From positions 4,092,001 through 4,156,000 of the forward strand of contig JAJFPB010000003.1 in NCBI GenBank assembly GCA_020881915.1: a DNA stretch of 64,000 nt. Reading direction: 5' to 3'. Source of the DNA: Paramyrothecium sp. XJ0827 (taxonomy: Eukaryota > Ascomycota > Sordariomycetes > Hypocreales > Stachybotryaceae). The first letter of the stretch is position 1. The number at the start of each line of letters is the position of its first letter. The translations under genes and the position numbers were made by a program. Below, in pieces: positions 1 through 12,147 of the stretch. The notes under the pieces are model-generated. The model was not told where the DNA came from. It saw nothing but the letters and a program-made list of their open reading frames with translations, and searched no databases.

Positions 1-2044
1 GAGCGGCCATAGCAGCGCGCCCATCGGCCCGTCATTGTTGACGGTGCCGACGCAGTGGGTGAGGCTCGCATGGGCGTGGTGCTGCACCAGGCTATGGTTG
101 CGCGGGTGGTTGAAGATGGTACGGTACAAATAGACGAGCGCCGAGTGGCGGTAGGCGAGGGCGTTGTTGATGATGCTCTGCAGCCGACCCCGCTCGAAGA
201 CCTTGTCTGGCGTCGCATCTGTATCCTCGCTGAGTTTAGCCTCTGGCGGAAGAATTGGTTTCCACGAATTCAGGGCCGATTCGGTGGCGCTGGCCGTCGT
301 CTCGAACTCGGTTCTCAAAACGGCAACCTTCGAGAGCTCCCCCCGGGATACGGCCTTGTCAATCTCTCCCTTAAGTCCCCGGAGGTTGGACATGCGGTGA
401 ATGATGGGCCACAGCGACGTCGCCATACCAAGGAGGGCGTCAACGCTTCCGAGCGGCGAAATGGTGCCCCGGGAGTCCAGGGGAGGGAACGGCGCCAGGC
501 ATCCATGGCCGGGTGCCGTCGACAGGGGCGCCGTGCCGAACGAGAGGGCGGCAATCACATCGTAGAAGCGGAACGCCTGTTTCCGTGGTTAATAACAGCC
601 CTTGACTACTGCAGTATGTCAGAAACACTCACCCGCTCCAGAAATACCCCGGTCCTGTCGGTTGGCGTCTGACCGTTGCTCATGATGGTCATGGCGCCCT
701 TGAGGTGGCCGTCCACGATGTTGGATCGGGCCTTCTGGACCAGCTACCAATTGGTGTTAACAGGGCATCTGCAGGACATTACCCGGCAGGCAGGGATTAC
801 TCACCACTTCGTAGTAGACCAATAGCATGATCGCTGCCAAGAGCTCGTTCTTGTTGACATCGCAGCCCTGCTGAATCAGGCGCGCCAGACCCTGGATGGC
901 CTGGTTGTGGAAATATACGCTCTTCTCGCCATTCTGCACGCCACGGAACTCGAGATGCGCGCTAGCCAAAGCGTATATCGCATCCATGACGGCAGGACTG
1001 CTGTGGGAAAGTGGGAGGACGAGTTGCTGGAAAGGATTTCCGCCGTCCTCGCGGAAGACGATGAGATGCGAAAGGACGTTGCAGAAGTGGTCGACAAGAG
1101 CGCGGCGGTTTGTGCGTTCCGAGAACTCTGCGAAAGCAGGCGCGCAGAACTCGAGGCGCGGGGTTGCAACGGTAACAGGCGCAATGAGGGCGAGCGATGG
1201 GTTTCGGGAGGAGTGGGAGGAGAGGGAGGATACGATGGAGTCGCGTCGCGTGATCTCCTCCACGTCGTCGTCGTTGGCAACTGGGTCATTCAACGTCGCA
1301 AAGTCGAAGACGCCGGAATCAACTGGCGAGATGACGGCCATGTCGGCGGCTGAGCCCCAGGAAATGGAGTCCCCGATGTGCATGTCCATGCTCTTGGCCG
1401 ATAACGGCGGCATCTGACTACCGTAGACTTCATCGTCGGCGAACTCGACATGTTCAAAGGATTCGGAGCTGCCGCACCTCTCGCGCTTGAGGCCGAGCCG
1501 GGAGGAGCCCAGGGGTAAGTCGGTCGTCAGTGGGCTCAGCGGAGCATCATCAGCGTCGAAGGCGAGGGCGGAACTGGAGTCGCGCTTGCGGCGTTGGCGT
1601 GGGCGGATCGGCTCGTAGACGCAGTCTTGGCCGCGCTCTTGGCAGCGGGCGCAATGAGGGCGGATCTCGTCGCATTTCTTCTTCTGTAGAGAGGTATGAG
1701 AATCGTGTAAAGAGAGAACGATCGGGGGAAGAGGGAGCTCGCGGCGTTACCTTTTCCTTGCTGCAAAGCTGGTTGTTAGCAAAGCACGCGCAAAAGACGG
1801 TTCCGGGAAGGAACTCAGGAGGACTCACCAGTAGTTGCAGCCTGTTCGTAGTGAAAAAAACAAAATGCAATGGTCAGCTCAATTACTTTCTTCTTCACAC
1901 GAGAGGGAGGTGTGCCCCGTTTCTGAGACAGATTGAGACAGAAGCAGCGGCGGGCAGTTCTGGTGAGAGTCGGGGGGCTTGTGTACCTGCTCGGGAGCGC
2001 TTCTTGGGGACCTTGGGGGCCGCGAGTCTGGTGTACAACAACAT
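1..2044 (-). CDS. Zn2Cys6 fungal transcription factor (3' end off window)
   Basis: Sequence-specific nuclear transcription factor by family. Exons (minus): 1987-2044, 1829-1841, 1751-1760, 805-1683, 633-743 and 1-576 (continues off the left edge); all junctions are GT..AG and keep frame, giving 549 visible residues. Joining the first four exons gives a complete binuclear zinc cluster, C21-x2-C24-x6-C31-x6-C38-x2-C41-x6-C48, preceded by a basic stretch ([10 protein letters not shown]) and followed by RPRQRRKR. A Ser/acidic linker follows, then a helical region ending at the window edge in ALLWPL, which resembles the Fungal_trans_2 type of regulatory domain. The start at 2044 places a short basic leader before the cluster; an in-frame ATG at 2194 would add about 50 unlikely residues. 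The 13-nt and 10-nt exons are unusually small. Target genes cannot be inferred. Confidence 0.9.
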
Positions 2045-3136
2045 GCTGAGCGAGGGTGGGTTGGCGGGCTGGAGGTGGTGGATCAATTCTCGTCCAGGGC
2101 CATCCGGGTGCCGAGTAATCTCGAGCTTCGCGGGTACAGGTAAGGGAAGGTGACTTTGAGGCTCAGGCCACGGAGCGCGGTCGTCACCAACCATAAATCA
2201 GAGGGTCGAGGATGGACGAGTTGGGATGGATTGGAGTTTCGAGAACCCCGGAGCCTCGGTTCAGGCACGTAGCGGGACCTGGGGAAGGTTTGCGTAGGGG
2301 GCGTCGGTTCGGCGCGGTGGCTGGCCTGTAGAGGTAAGGCACACTGGGGTCCGATTGTTTGCCTTTGTCGTTTGGCTCGTCTAGGACAGAAAAAGGCAAA
2401 GAAGCAACTTTTTTTCACGATACAAGAATGAGGCAAGAGGATAAAGGGAAGCGTCAGGGAACGTCGTGGATCGTACTGTATGTATTCTAGCGGTCCGGGC
2501 AAGGCAAATGATTGAGGGGCCGCCAAAGGGTTTCGTCCATCTCAGGCGGAAAAAAAAAGGTCACTCTGCACTACACCTCCTCCTCTTCTCCCTTGTCCTT
2601 CCCCTCTACCCACCATCTTTCTTGTCCTCACCCGTCGACAAACGCCACGCCCCCAGGTGACGACTGTGATCCAACGGGTCCTGCCTCGCAGCCAGGTACC
2701 GTCGAGGCCCACGACGCGCGCAGCCAGGCCCAAGGTAGCTTTTCATCCCCCGTGACCTCGCCAGGCCAAGGCCGCTGACCAGAAATGCAAGCAGGGCCCT
2801 TGCCTAAGACCAGGCAAAACCCTCCACCCCCGGAACTAACTAGCCATGCAACGATGCACCATCCAATCACAACCAAGGCGGGGGGCGCCACGCCTGCGGG
2901 GTCATGGCGGTCGAGTTCCTTCTAGAGAGTGGTAGTGCCGGCCCCTGGGCACGTTCTGGATGGCGATGTGCCCTTCCAGCTTCCACAAGGAACGTCCTGA
3001 AAGGGGCAGCACGGAGATCATGGAGCGGGGAACCGAGATCCCGAAGAGACGCATCCAGAACCAGGCACAGCAGTACCTTAGCTCGCTCCCGTCAGACCTC
3101 GAAACCTCGTCTGCGAGACGAAAGTGCCTGGGTCAA

Positions 3137-3161
3137 GTGAGGTGAGGTGAGGTGAGTTGAG
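3137..3161. repeat. (GGTGA)n pentamer repeat
   Basis: About four near-perfect tandem copies of GGTGA/GAGGT. A similar array lies near 15.83 kb in the other gene-poor stretch. It is a microsatellite; no function is evident. Confidence 0.8.
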
Positions 3162-6100
3162 GGTGCGTGGTGGTACAAAGACAATTAATGGAGAACAATG
3201 GAGACGATTACCGTGCAGCGAGTGTCCTTGCCCATAAGGCCATCTTCTCCACAGCCTAACGAGGTTCTGGACAATATTGGTTTATTGGCTCACCTTCTGC
3301 CGGTATTACGACCCCGTTCTCAGATGGAGACCCGCATATCCGTCTTCCGAGAGAGAAAAGATGTGCCCAGCTGATCTCTTGCTTCGCTTGAGGGTGCATG
3401 TTGGTTCTCCTGGCAGTCAACTCCGCCTTTCCCCTCGGTGAGTTTCCACAGTACGCGGTGAGGAGAAGACGTCGACGTTGCACTGAGTCAGAACACGATG
3501 AATTGGAACAACAACTCGGTGTGGTTTAGCGTCTCCGCCCATGGTTGGATCCATGTCCCCTGTCCCGTGAGCGCAGTGTTTTGCTCTCAATCGGCGCTCG
3601 TCAAACGCTGTTGATTCTCTCGCCAAAATACGAGATTGTGACTAAAGCAACTGGGGCATGGGATAGTAAGGCATCGGCGCATTTAATTGGGGCCTTGCTT
3701 TCTTTAGCATCACATGGGAACTTGAAAGAAAAAATTGTCCACTTCTGGCGCCAAGGCACGCCCTCACTGGGCCCATTGTCCCAGGATTTCCAGGTTTGCG
3801 AGCGGCTTTTTACCTTTTCTCGGTGGTCTAGCCGATGGCTTGGCCAACTTTAAAGCGAACGGATATATGTGGTTCTCTCACTGATTCTACAAGCGAGCAT
3901 AGCCGGGGCCTTGGGCAACGGCTCTCCGAAATATCGTGATGTCATCCTTGCCGTATCGCTAACCCTGGCATCGAGCCTTCTAGGCCTTTGCTCACTCCCT
4001 CGGGACGTGTGACGGGAAACGGGACTAGACGCATCCAGCTTGCACACGCACTACAATTTCGTCAGTCTTGCAAATGGCTCGGTTCTTGGCGACCTCGATA
4101 CTAAAGGCCGAGGTTTGACGAGCTATTTCGGCCCCAGGGATGAATAAAGATCAGCGCACCCCAATTCCAAGGGTTTAATATTCGGGGCTGTTGTCCCCGC
4201 GATCGGCACCAGTTCATCTCTCAGGCGGTCGACCACTTGCGGTTCAGGGTGCGTGGCATGAGCCATTGCGCCGATCCGGACCAACGCGGGGAAAGACCAG
4301 TTTCCGCATTTCCCATGGCTCAGACCATGGGGCTTTGACCACTCTCATATTTGTAATAGCGGCATACGAGGCAGTCGATGAGGCAGCGCAACGGCCAACT
4401 ACAGCTGCGCTATGATGCTTGCCAGATCGTCTCGCGGAAGTCCGTTGGTCCGGCAGACTAACCTGTGCTGGCTTGACTGTTAGCTAAGGTAGGAGCGGCC
4501 TCTGCCACTAACGTCTCTACAATTTATTTAGCTTTCAGTCTTGACGGCATTGCTTCGTGTCAGTCCTTAATGACTAGTATCGTGAATGAGTGGGTCTTGG
4601 CTCGATCGACTTACTGTGATCGTCTGCTGTCAGGTCCCTCGACTGGAGGGTTTGGGTCGCCTCTTGCAAACTTCCCAATCCAGGACGTGTTTCTCGAGAC
4701 TCGACTCACTGAACATCATGCTTGATTAGTAGATCGCCAGCGAAATTGACGAAGTGCCCGAACCGTCGTCCATCATACTGAGAATGACCGTGCTAAATCC
4801 TCTCCTTTGATGGACTTTACTGAAGGGCTGTCCTTCTCCTTCCCAACAGCACATATGCATGTTGGAGCCCCAAGCATGCCAGAATAACACGTTCCTCGTG
4901 GTCACATGGCAGCAAACCTGTCTCCCTTACGCTCTGAAAAGGCACCTTCTCGTCTCTGCATCCGATTGCTTGATGTTTCTTTGCTGCGACCGTAAAAGAG
5001 TTCTCGTGTTTTTCACATGGATTAAGCTCAACTCATAACCTACAGAGATAATTGTTCATGTATTGATATTGGACTGTTCACTGTACTACTTTAATCTGCT
5101 GGTTTCTAACGTCCCAATGGTTCGAGCCCTTTCAGATACAAGCTTCCTTGGCAGATACCCGATTTCCAGGAGAGCCCACACCATCGTGCTTGGCGTGGCA
5201 TCATGTTGGTCGCCAGGTCCTGTGTAAAGGTATCACTTCCTTTGAGATTTGACCTATCTTTTCAACCCCAGATCCTAGTGTCACATTGGTCCTGTGCACT
5301 GGAGCGGGCATCTGTCGACTGGCCCCCAACCCTTCTCGCGTGCTTTAGTCTCAGTGCATGCGGCTCCATCCTGGGTCACGGTGTGGAGATATGTCAGTTA
5401 CCGATCGGCAAGCGGACGATTGTCTCCCGCTTAATCTTTAAATCATAGCTTAAAATAAGGGGACATATGTGCCGCAGAGGTTTAGGAGATGCTCGCACGC
5501 CGTAGACCCAGGATAACTAGAACTAAATTCCGATAATAGTGACGTAGACGTATGGATCATCCGTTTGTGTTCGTGAGACAATGACACAGAATCTCCATGT
5601 TTGCAGCTCATGTATACTTCAGCATGTGCAGCCCTCGATCTGTCAATGCCACGAGTCAAACGTGGGGCTGGATCACGGCCAACTGGTTTGAGGCAGGGCT
5701 GGGTACCTCTCAACACAATATCTTCCGTATGATAACAATGACTTTATTCATAACCCTCAGTATGTGTTTGCAGAGTTGCGGGACAATTCTTCTGCGGTGA
5801 AGTACGTTTCCGAGGCAGGTCAGCACTCTCGCATCGCCATCTGATCGCTTCAAGTGATTGTTTTGCGGTTTTTATGATTCCGCTAGCATCAAATCTTTAC
5901 AAACCGAGAGCCAATGTTCTAACCTAACAATATGAGTGCGTATTCCTGGAGAGGTTCATGTGCTTGATGGGAAGACCATCTTCGCCCGTCACTTTCTGAA
6001 TGGCCCAAGTAGATGATGGAAAACTGAGACTGCCAAACACCCTGCCCGTGGAACAAGTTTAGTCGGTGCTTGGAAGGGGGTTTTCTAAGAACATCATCAT

Positions 6101-7207
6101 AACCATAAATGTAGGATTTATAAGCGGAATCGCAGAAACTTACTAAAAACATGAAGAGCAAAACTAGGTACTCAAGGCAAGTAGGTGTTATTTATAGGTA
6201 GGTGCGTCAACCTTTGGTGCTTCTCACTCGCCCACTTAGGCCTACCCTGCAGCGGGACGAGCCGTCGCATATCTGCTCCTATATTAAACTTCCAACCGCA
6301 TGGCTTTTTATTTCGGAAGAAAGGAGGGAATATTCCATCTGGGCTTGAAGTGTGGTCACAGATATTTTAGTCTTGGACTGTCATCTGCTCTGCTATGATA
6401 GGTGGGCAATTCAGCTCACGCGTGCAACCACCATGTGTTAGTCTCCCACCCGATGGTCAATCAGAATGCCAGAGCAACAAGGGCTACGCCAGCGACGCAT
6501 CTAAGAATAGAAATTCTTCACCGGTGCATCCTACATTACCTTTGACCGCTTCGAATATCATACTGTCATGTAGTTGTCAAATTATGTTCAACGGAAGCGG
6601 CTCCAGCTTGCTTTATCTGTTCTATGCGATCTTTTGTGTGTAAGTGGCGTGGGACAGAGGCTGTCAACCTCAATTTCAGAGCATCTACGCGACCACGAAC
6701 CATTTTTTGAGTGACTCGACAGGGAGCACGTCCGACAATATTTACCTTCACCAGATGAGGCCCGCAGAGCCATGTGTCCCAATCCCGTAGCCGAGACGCT
6801 GCAAGCAATGCTGCAGGCGTCCAATTCTGGTGGCAGCCAAGCGCTAAGCCCTACTACCCTACTCTCACATTGCAGTTCTGCGCTGCACGAATCCGAGCAT
6901 TGCGCAAGTCAGACAGCGCAACGACTTTTTGGCATCGGGTAACACAGGACCCGCCGAGTGTAGCAAAGATGTGCGCTCTGGTGCCGTGCCGACCCTTGCA
7001 CTTCTACACACGGACTCTCCTCGCCGACCGGGTCCATGATAGGATGCCATAACCGCGGTACCCAAGACGTCGTGTAGCTGCCATCCCTCTCGGGATGCCG
7101 GGATCGTGGCTCCGTCGATTTCAGTCGTGCCATATTGGACAGACCGTTGGGCTCAATGTCTCCGAAAGCCTCAGCTAAGAGGCTGCCTGACTGAGCCTCT
7201 TGCTCTC

Positions 7208-7228
7208 CCTCCTCCTCCTCCTCCTCCT
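7208..7228. repeat. (CCT)7 microsatellite
   Basis: Seven uninterrupted CCT trinucleotides in non-coding sequence. They explain the proline-rich and glutamate-rich short ORFs seen here in different frames. Confidence 0.85.
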
Positions 7229-8245
7229 CCCTCAACCTTGTCAGCACAACTCAGCCAATACTGCAGGGTGACCGACTCCTCCCTCGCAGGCCATGCACGA
7301 CTTACTCTCTTGGGTAGGTCGGCCGCTCCCTTTGATTGGGTGCCTCGCACACCCAGTCAACCATGAAGGCCAGCCCCAGATCGCGATCAGTGGTTAGTCA
7401 GAGTCGTGATTCGCAAGTGTGTGCATGCATATCCGTGGCTCAGCAGCATCGGCATCAGCAAGAGGTAGCACACCTTTTGGGCCCTCGTTTGCTCCCGCAG
7501 CGCGATATGCGGCCTGAATCAACCAACCAATGCGACCCGGGCTCGAGACGGCCATCACATGAAGACACGACGGACACTTACGGGGGCCGCCCCTCCCATT
7601 CGATATGTCCGGACACATTTTCTTTCCGTCTCTTACACTTGCTTGCTCCCCAACTGCGGCCTTTGAATGGTTCCTATCCGTGATGACTTCTCTGGCCAGA
7701 TTTGCCCTCTGAACAACCCGCTATACACCTAGTCGTCAAAGCCACGCGAGAGCATTATCGCGGCAACGATTACTTTCAGGCGCATATCCCGCTTATCCGG
7801 CCCATGAGCACTGGCCGGTTTGCCTTGAGTGATTCAGCTCGTGGTGCTGGTGAGAGCTAGCAGCGCAACCCTGCAACCCCCCACTGCACACGGGCCAGAC
7901 CGATATCGAGGTTGACCAAAGGCCCTTTCGCACGACAAAGACGATACCAAAGCGACTTCTTCTACTCACATCTACTCTTCCCCGAAGAATACGCCGACGA
8001 TTGTCCAAGACTCAACTAATCACGACTTGAACTGTGAATTTGACCGTCAGTGCTGTCGGCATCTGGTCTCGTCAAGTACACTTCCTACGGTTACAGGCCT
8101 TACTCACTTCGATCCGACTCAGCTGACCCCACGTTGAACTGTACTCTTTGCGCGGCACCGCGCATGGTCAAAACCCTACTACGTTTGTCGTACTGGTCGG
8201 CGGATCGAAAACTGGCAGAGGCAAGGCGAATCCATCCTGGAAAAA

Positions 8246-9930
8246 ATGCGACCTCTTGATCGATGGAGCCCCATCGCGGCTCTCGCCGTAGTCTTGTACG
8301 GCATTGGAGCGCAAGCGATGGACCACAAGAGGCTGGATGGAATACACAGAATCGAGAAGAAGGCCCAAATCACCGCCCCGGCTCAGCTGCAAATTAGGGC
8401 GGCCGACGCAGCGCCTTCATCATGCGCCGCAAGCTTGACGCTGTGTCCCTCGGAGATGGATGGAGGCTGCTGTCCTGACGGCTATCAGTGCGCCAAAGAA
8501 AGTTGCTATGCAACGACCAAAGGCCCATCAACATGTGGAACCAAGGTCGGCTGGTACGCTTGCGCGGCAGTCTACGGAGGTAAGCGCCGATCGTACCCAG
8601 AGAAACCTCCATGTGAAAATGAACGGGACTGATTCTTATAGGTGGTTGCTGTCCGGACGGTCTTAGATGCGAAGGGGGAGACGCCTGCGTGCCGCCACCC
8701 GGGGCCTCGTTCACGTATAGCTGCCCGGCGAGCCATTATTTGTGCCCTTCTTCGGTGAACTTTGGCTGTTGTCCCAACGGGATGGGCTGCGCCCCCAACC
8801 AGTGCTATTCGAGCAAACTGGAGACCATCACGACCCGGATGGTGATCACAACAACTCGAGATGGCGACGCGACAACAATCACCACAACTGGAATCTCTGT
8901 ACACACGCCTGCAGTACCGACGGCCCTGCCCACAGTAGATAGCGACCAGGACGACGGGCAGGTTGTGCTCAAGTTCTTCCCTTCCTCGGTGGCCAAGGTC
9001 TCGGCGGAGTCGGCGACCGAAGACGAGGGCGGAGATCAGGGGCTGAGCAAGGGTGCGCTCGGAGGCATCGTGGCCGGTGCTGTTATACTGTTGATCATCG
9101 TCCTCGTCGCCGCCTGGCTCATACTTCGACGTCTCAACAAGGTATCCGCCGCCATCAAGGCCCCCAAGCGGCCGAGCGCCACGCGCAGCAAACCGCCCAT
9201 GGCACAGACTCGATACCAAGGGACCGAGTCTGAAATCGACGGCGTCAGCATCGACCCTCTGATGGTCTCGCCGCCGGCGTCGGTCAGCCCCAGGCACTTT
9301 CGCTCTGGCCGGCCGACGCCGGACCACAGCGTTCGCAGCCAAACGCCGAGCAGCTTCGCTGGAGGGTACCAGGAGGTCAGCCCTGGCGAGAACGCGCAGC
9401 CGAGGTACGACATGTCCGGCAACATCATTGGCTACTTTGACCACCCCGCCATGAAGCCGCGGAGAGCACCGTCGACCACCGCCCCTTCGATGCCTCGGGT
9501 GAGCGAGGATTCTCAGAGCACGTTTGCCCACGGGCGGCAATGGAGCAATGCCTCCGAGACGTCGAACCACGACGCTTCCATGGCAGCGCGAGCGAAAACA
9601 CCACTACGAGAACTAGAGGGCGACCCGTACGTCCCTGAACTGGTTGGATCGCCACCCAGCGCCATCGTGTCGCCTCTCGACGAGACAGACACAGGGTTCT
9701 CGTATTTCCAGCCGTTTCCCGGCACGCACAAGAAGAGCAACAATCCGGGAGCTATGCGTTCCGAAACAGCAGCCGGACAGTCAAACTACCTCGGGATCGT
9801 AGACGAGGAGACGAGCGGCTTCCAGGGCAGGTCCTACCGTATCATGGGGCAGCCGGCTTATCAACCGGTGACCCAAGGCAGCGATGAGCACGAAGAGTAT
9901 AGAGACGACCCGAAGAGCCATCGCCGCTGA
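8246..9930 (+). CDS. Cysteine-rich single-pass membrane protein, sensor-like
   Basis: Function unknown; the architecture is that of a cell-surface sensor or adhesin. Exons 8246-8579 and 8642-9930 (62-nt intron, GTAAGC..TATAG) give 540 residues. The N-terminus has a signal peptide (basic MRPLDR, then a hydrophobic run to about residue 24). Residues about 50-190 hold three related modules, each with a CCP[DN]G core (GGCCPDGYQC, GGCCPDGLRC, FGCCPNGMGC) and flanking cysteines; the intron falls within the second. A Thr-rich stalk follows, then one strong transmembrane segment (GIVAGAVILLIIVLVAAW, near residue 275) and a cytosolic Ser/Pro-rich tail of roughly 240 residues. The layout resembles fungal wall-stress sensors (Mid2/Wsc-like) but the modules are not WSC domains as I know them. 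The start is the first ATG giving a clean signal peptide. Confidence 0.85.
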
Positions 9931-12091
9931 GGTCCAGATAGGACATGGAACGAGAGGATTCTTTCTGCCTCCAAAACGTATTCCTTCCTTTACACGCTGA
10001 AAGATGAATTTTGCATTTCCTTGGGCGAATCTCTACAGGCGTCACGGAGCGGGCTACAATTGGGTATCAAATGCGGCGTTACTATTTGGATTCGAGACAT
10101 GACACTCACCACTGGGAACCTGGGGTTGGACCGGGAATATACACGAGAAGGTTACAGGGCTTGGGTAATTATTGCCTAGGAGAACGAGCCCACGCACACA
10201 TGAGCGGCTGGAAGAAAGCATATAGGCAAGAAGCGACCGCTGCATTCATACCGTAGTTCTACTGGATTCTTTAATGGAAGCGGATTTTCCTGACGGAGAA
10301 GTGGCTCCTGAATGGTATTGTTCCCGATAGTGCGGTCACTATCCAAACGGCCATTTGTGAAATTGTCGATGGTACGTTGGCGTACGCTGGTGCCTGCTGG
10401 CCGCACGCCCTCGATTACTCGAGCAAAGATCTAGCTTGTTGAGATCAACCAAGTCAGCTCCTCGTTTACATCTTTCCGATGTCCTCGTTATTTTGCCAAC
10501 TTTGCAGCAGCAGCAATGCTTCGAATGCTGGATACGCCACGTGATGGCCTGCCTACTTGAAAACAAGAGGCTCTATGAAAGACGCAATTCTTCAAGGTTT
10601 CGTGACGAGGAATGCTGCACCTGACGTATGATCTATAGTTAGCTCTCCTCGTGTGACTCCGAGCAACCGAGTCCTGATGCCATTGGGAAGTTAACAGGCA
10701 CTCTAAGTGTTTAGAGAAATCCTGGAAGCTGCTGGAACTTGAAAAGAAGAAAAGGTTGTACACCAAATCTCCTGCGCAACCATGGTCTGGGACAACAATG
10801 GCTCCTCGCATCGGAGGAGAAGGAAAGTGATAGGAGGCAGATTCGAGAAACAACAATTGAAAGGCAAAGCTGTGTCACTCGATGCGAATCCAATACAATG
10901 CCACAGCGCCTACGCATTGAGAGGTAGTCAGGGATAGGAATATTTGAGTTGTAGAGGGAGAACTGTCCAAGCAACCTTGCGGATGGCAAACTTGATTTCG
11001 CTCGGGGTATTGTCGAAACGGCTCGGACTTGCGGTCTGGGTCGAGATGACGTCCTCATCTGTGAATTGACATCGTGCGTTTGCGGGACGGCTAGCTTGTG
11101 GTTTCGCCGCCATCTCCAACAAAGCAAGCGCACCAAGCGGATAACTCCACGGGACCCAAACTAATGCTACTCGTGCCAGACGCACCGTGATCCTCAAAAC
11201 CTGGGGCCAAGGAGCAAGAACCCTCTCGCTGTGGAGTATATCTCCGAGTTGCGGCCGTTGCTTGATCCACCGAGCTGCGAAGTCGTGGGGAGGCATCCTA
11301 ACAATACGCGGAGAAGGCCAGGGCTTGGCTTCGTCAACAAACAAGCCTGCCGTGCTAATGTAAGACCGAGGGCAGCAGAAGCAGCTAGGCCTCTCATTCT
11401 CGCTTATCACGGCACTGGACGATAGGCTCAAGAGATGCCCCATCCCCTCAAGGCTTGCTCCCCGTGGGGAAGTTTCTTTCCCTAGGCGGGCATGCAGACA
11501 AAATCCACGAATCAGCCGGTGGCAGGCCAAGTAGCCGGATGACAACGCAGTTAGGCGGGAGGAGAAACTCGTCGAGCACGGGCTGGGGAAGTATGAGGAG
11601 GTGGAGTCCTGAGGCGATTTGAGTGAACCCACTTCCATGGGGTCCCCACTGGTAACCACGGGCAGAAGGAGACGAGATGCGGGGAAACTTGAAGAGAGTG
11701 CCATCGAAAGACCTGGTTGCGCTGCTCAGGCTAAATTGCTCATACGACACGATGCGATGCGATGCGATACGACGCCACTAAGCACTTGGCAAGGAGGATG
11801 GGATGTAGGAAAGACGATGTCGAGCATGAGGGGCAATGTTGTATCTTGATGGCTTGGTTATGCAGTAAATCTGGCAGTGAACGAATTGTGTGGTGGGAGC
11901 GCAATGTCTGTGAACTGGACCCTGGCGTTGCTCCAACTGTACATTGATGCACGCCGTGTTGCATTCTTCTTGGGCGGGAGCCGCTTGGACGTTGCTATGG
12001 TGCCACTATAGAGTGTGAGGTACTGTAGAAATCCACCTCAGGTCCTTAACGTGGGCGATATTGATCTGCAATCCGCTTTGGTTTCCTTGTA

Positions 12092-12147
12092 AGCGGAGCT
12101 CGCAGTGCTACCAACCAGTGCTACCAACCAGTGCTACCAGCGGAGCT
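12092..12147. repeat. 13-nt minisatellite between 9-nt direct repeats
   Basis: The unit CAGTGCTACCAAC occurs twice exactly (12103-12115, 12116-12128) plus a partial copy to 12139. The block is bracketed by AGCGGAGCT at 12092-12100 and again at 12139-12147. The flanking direct repeat suggests slippage or an insertion/excision footprint. Confidence 0.8.

Larger units (their letters stand above)
2045..8245. other. 6.2-kb gene-poor intergenic region
   Basis: No convincing gene is seen on either strand. ORFs here are short, overlap in several frames and show no recognisable domain. The left part must hold the promoter of the zinc-cluster regulator and the right part that of the cysteine-rich membrane protein, since the two are divergently transcribed. 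Only simple repeats stand out (near 3.14 kb and 7.21 kb). Degenerate mobile-element sequence or a non-coding RNA cannot be excluded by eye. Confidence 0.6.

Noticed and set aside
5100..5180. tRNA-like B box (GGTTCGAGCC)
   Set aside because: The T-arm stem does not pair properly and there is no A box or acceptor stem at the right distance.
10928..11704. 258-codon minus-strand frame in the gene-poor region
   Set aside because: Random-like composition, no recognisable motif, and overlapped by open frames in other phases.
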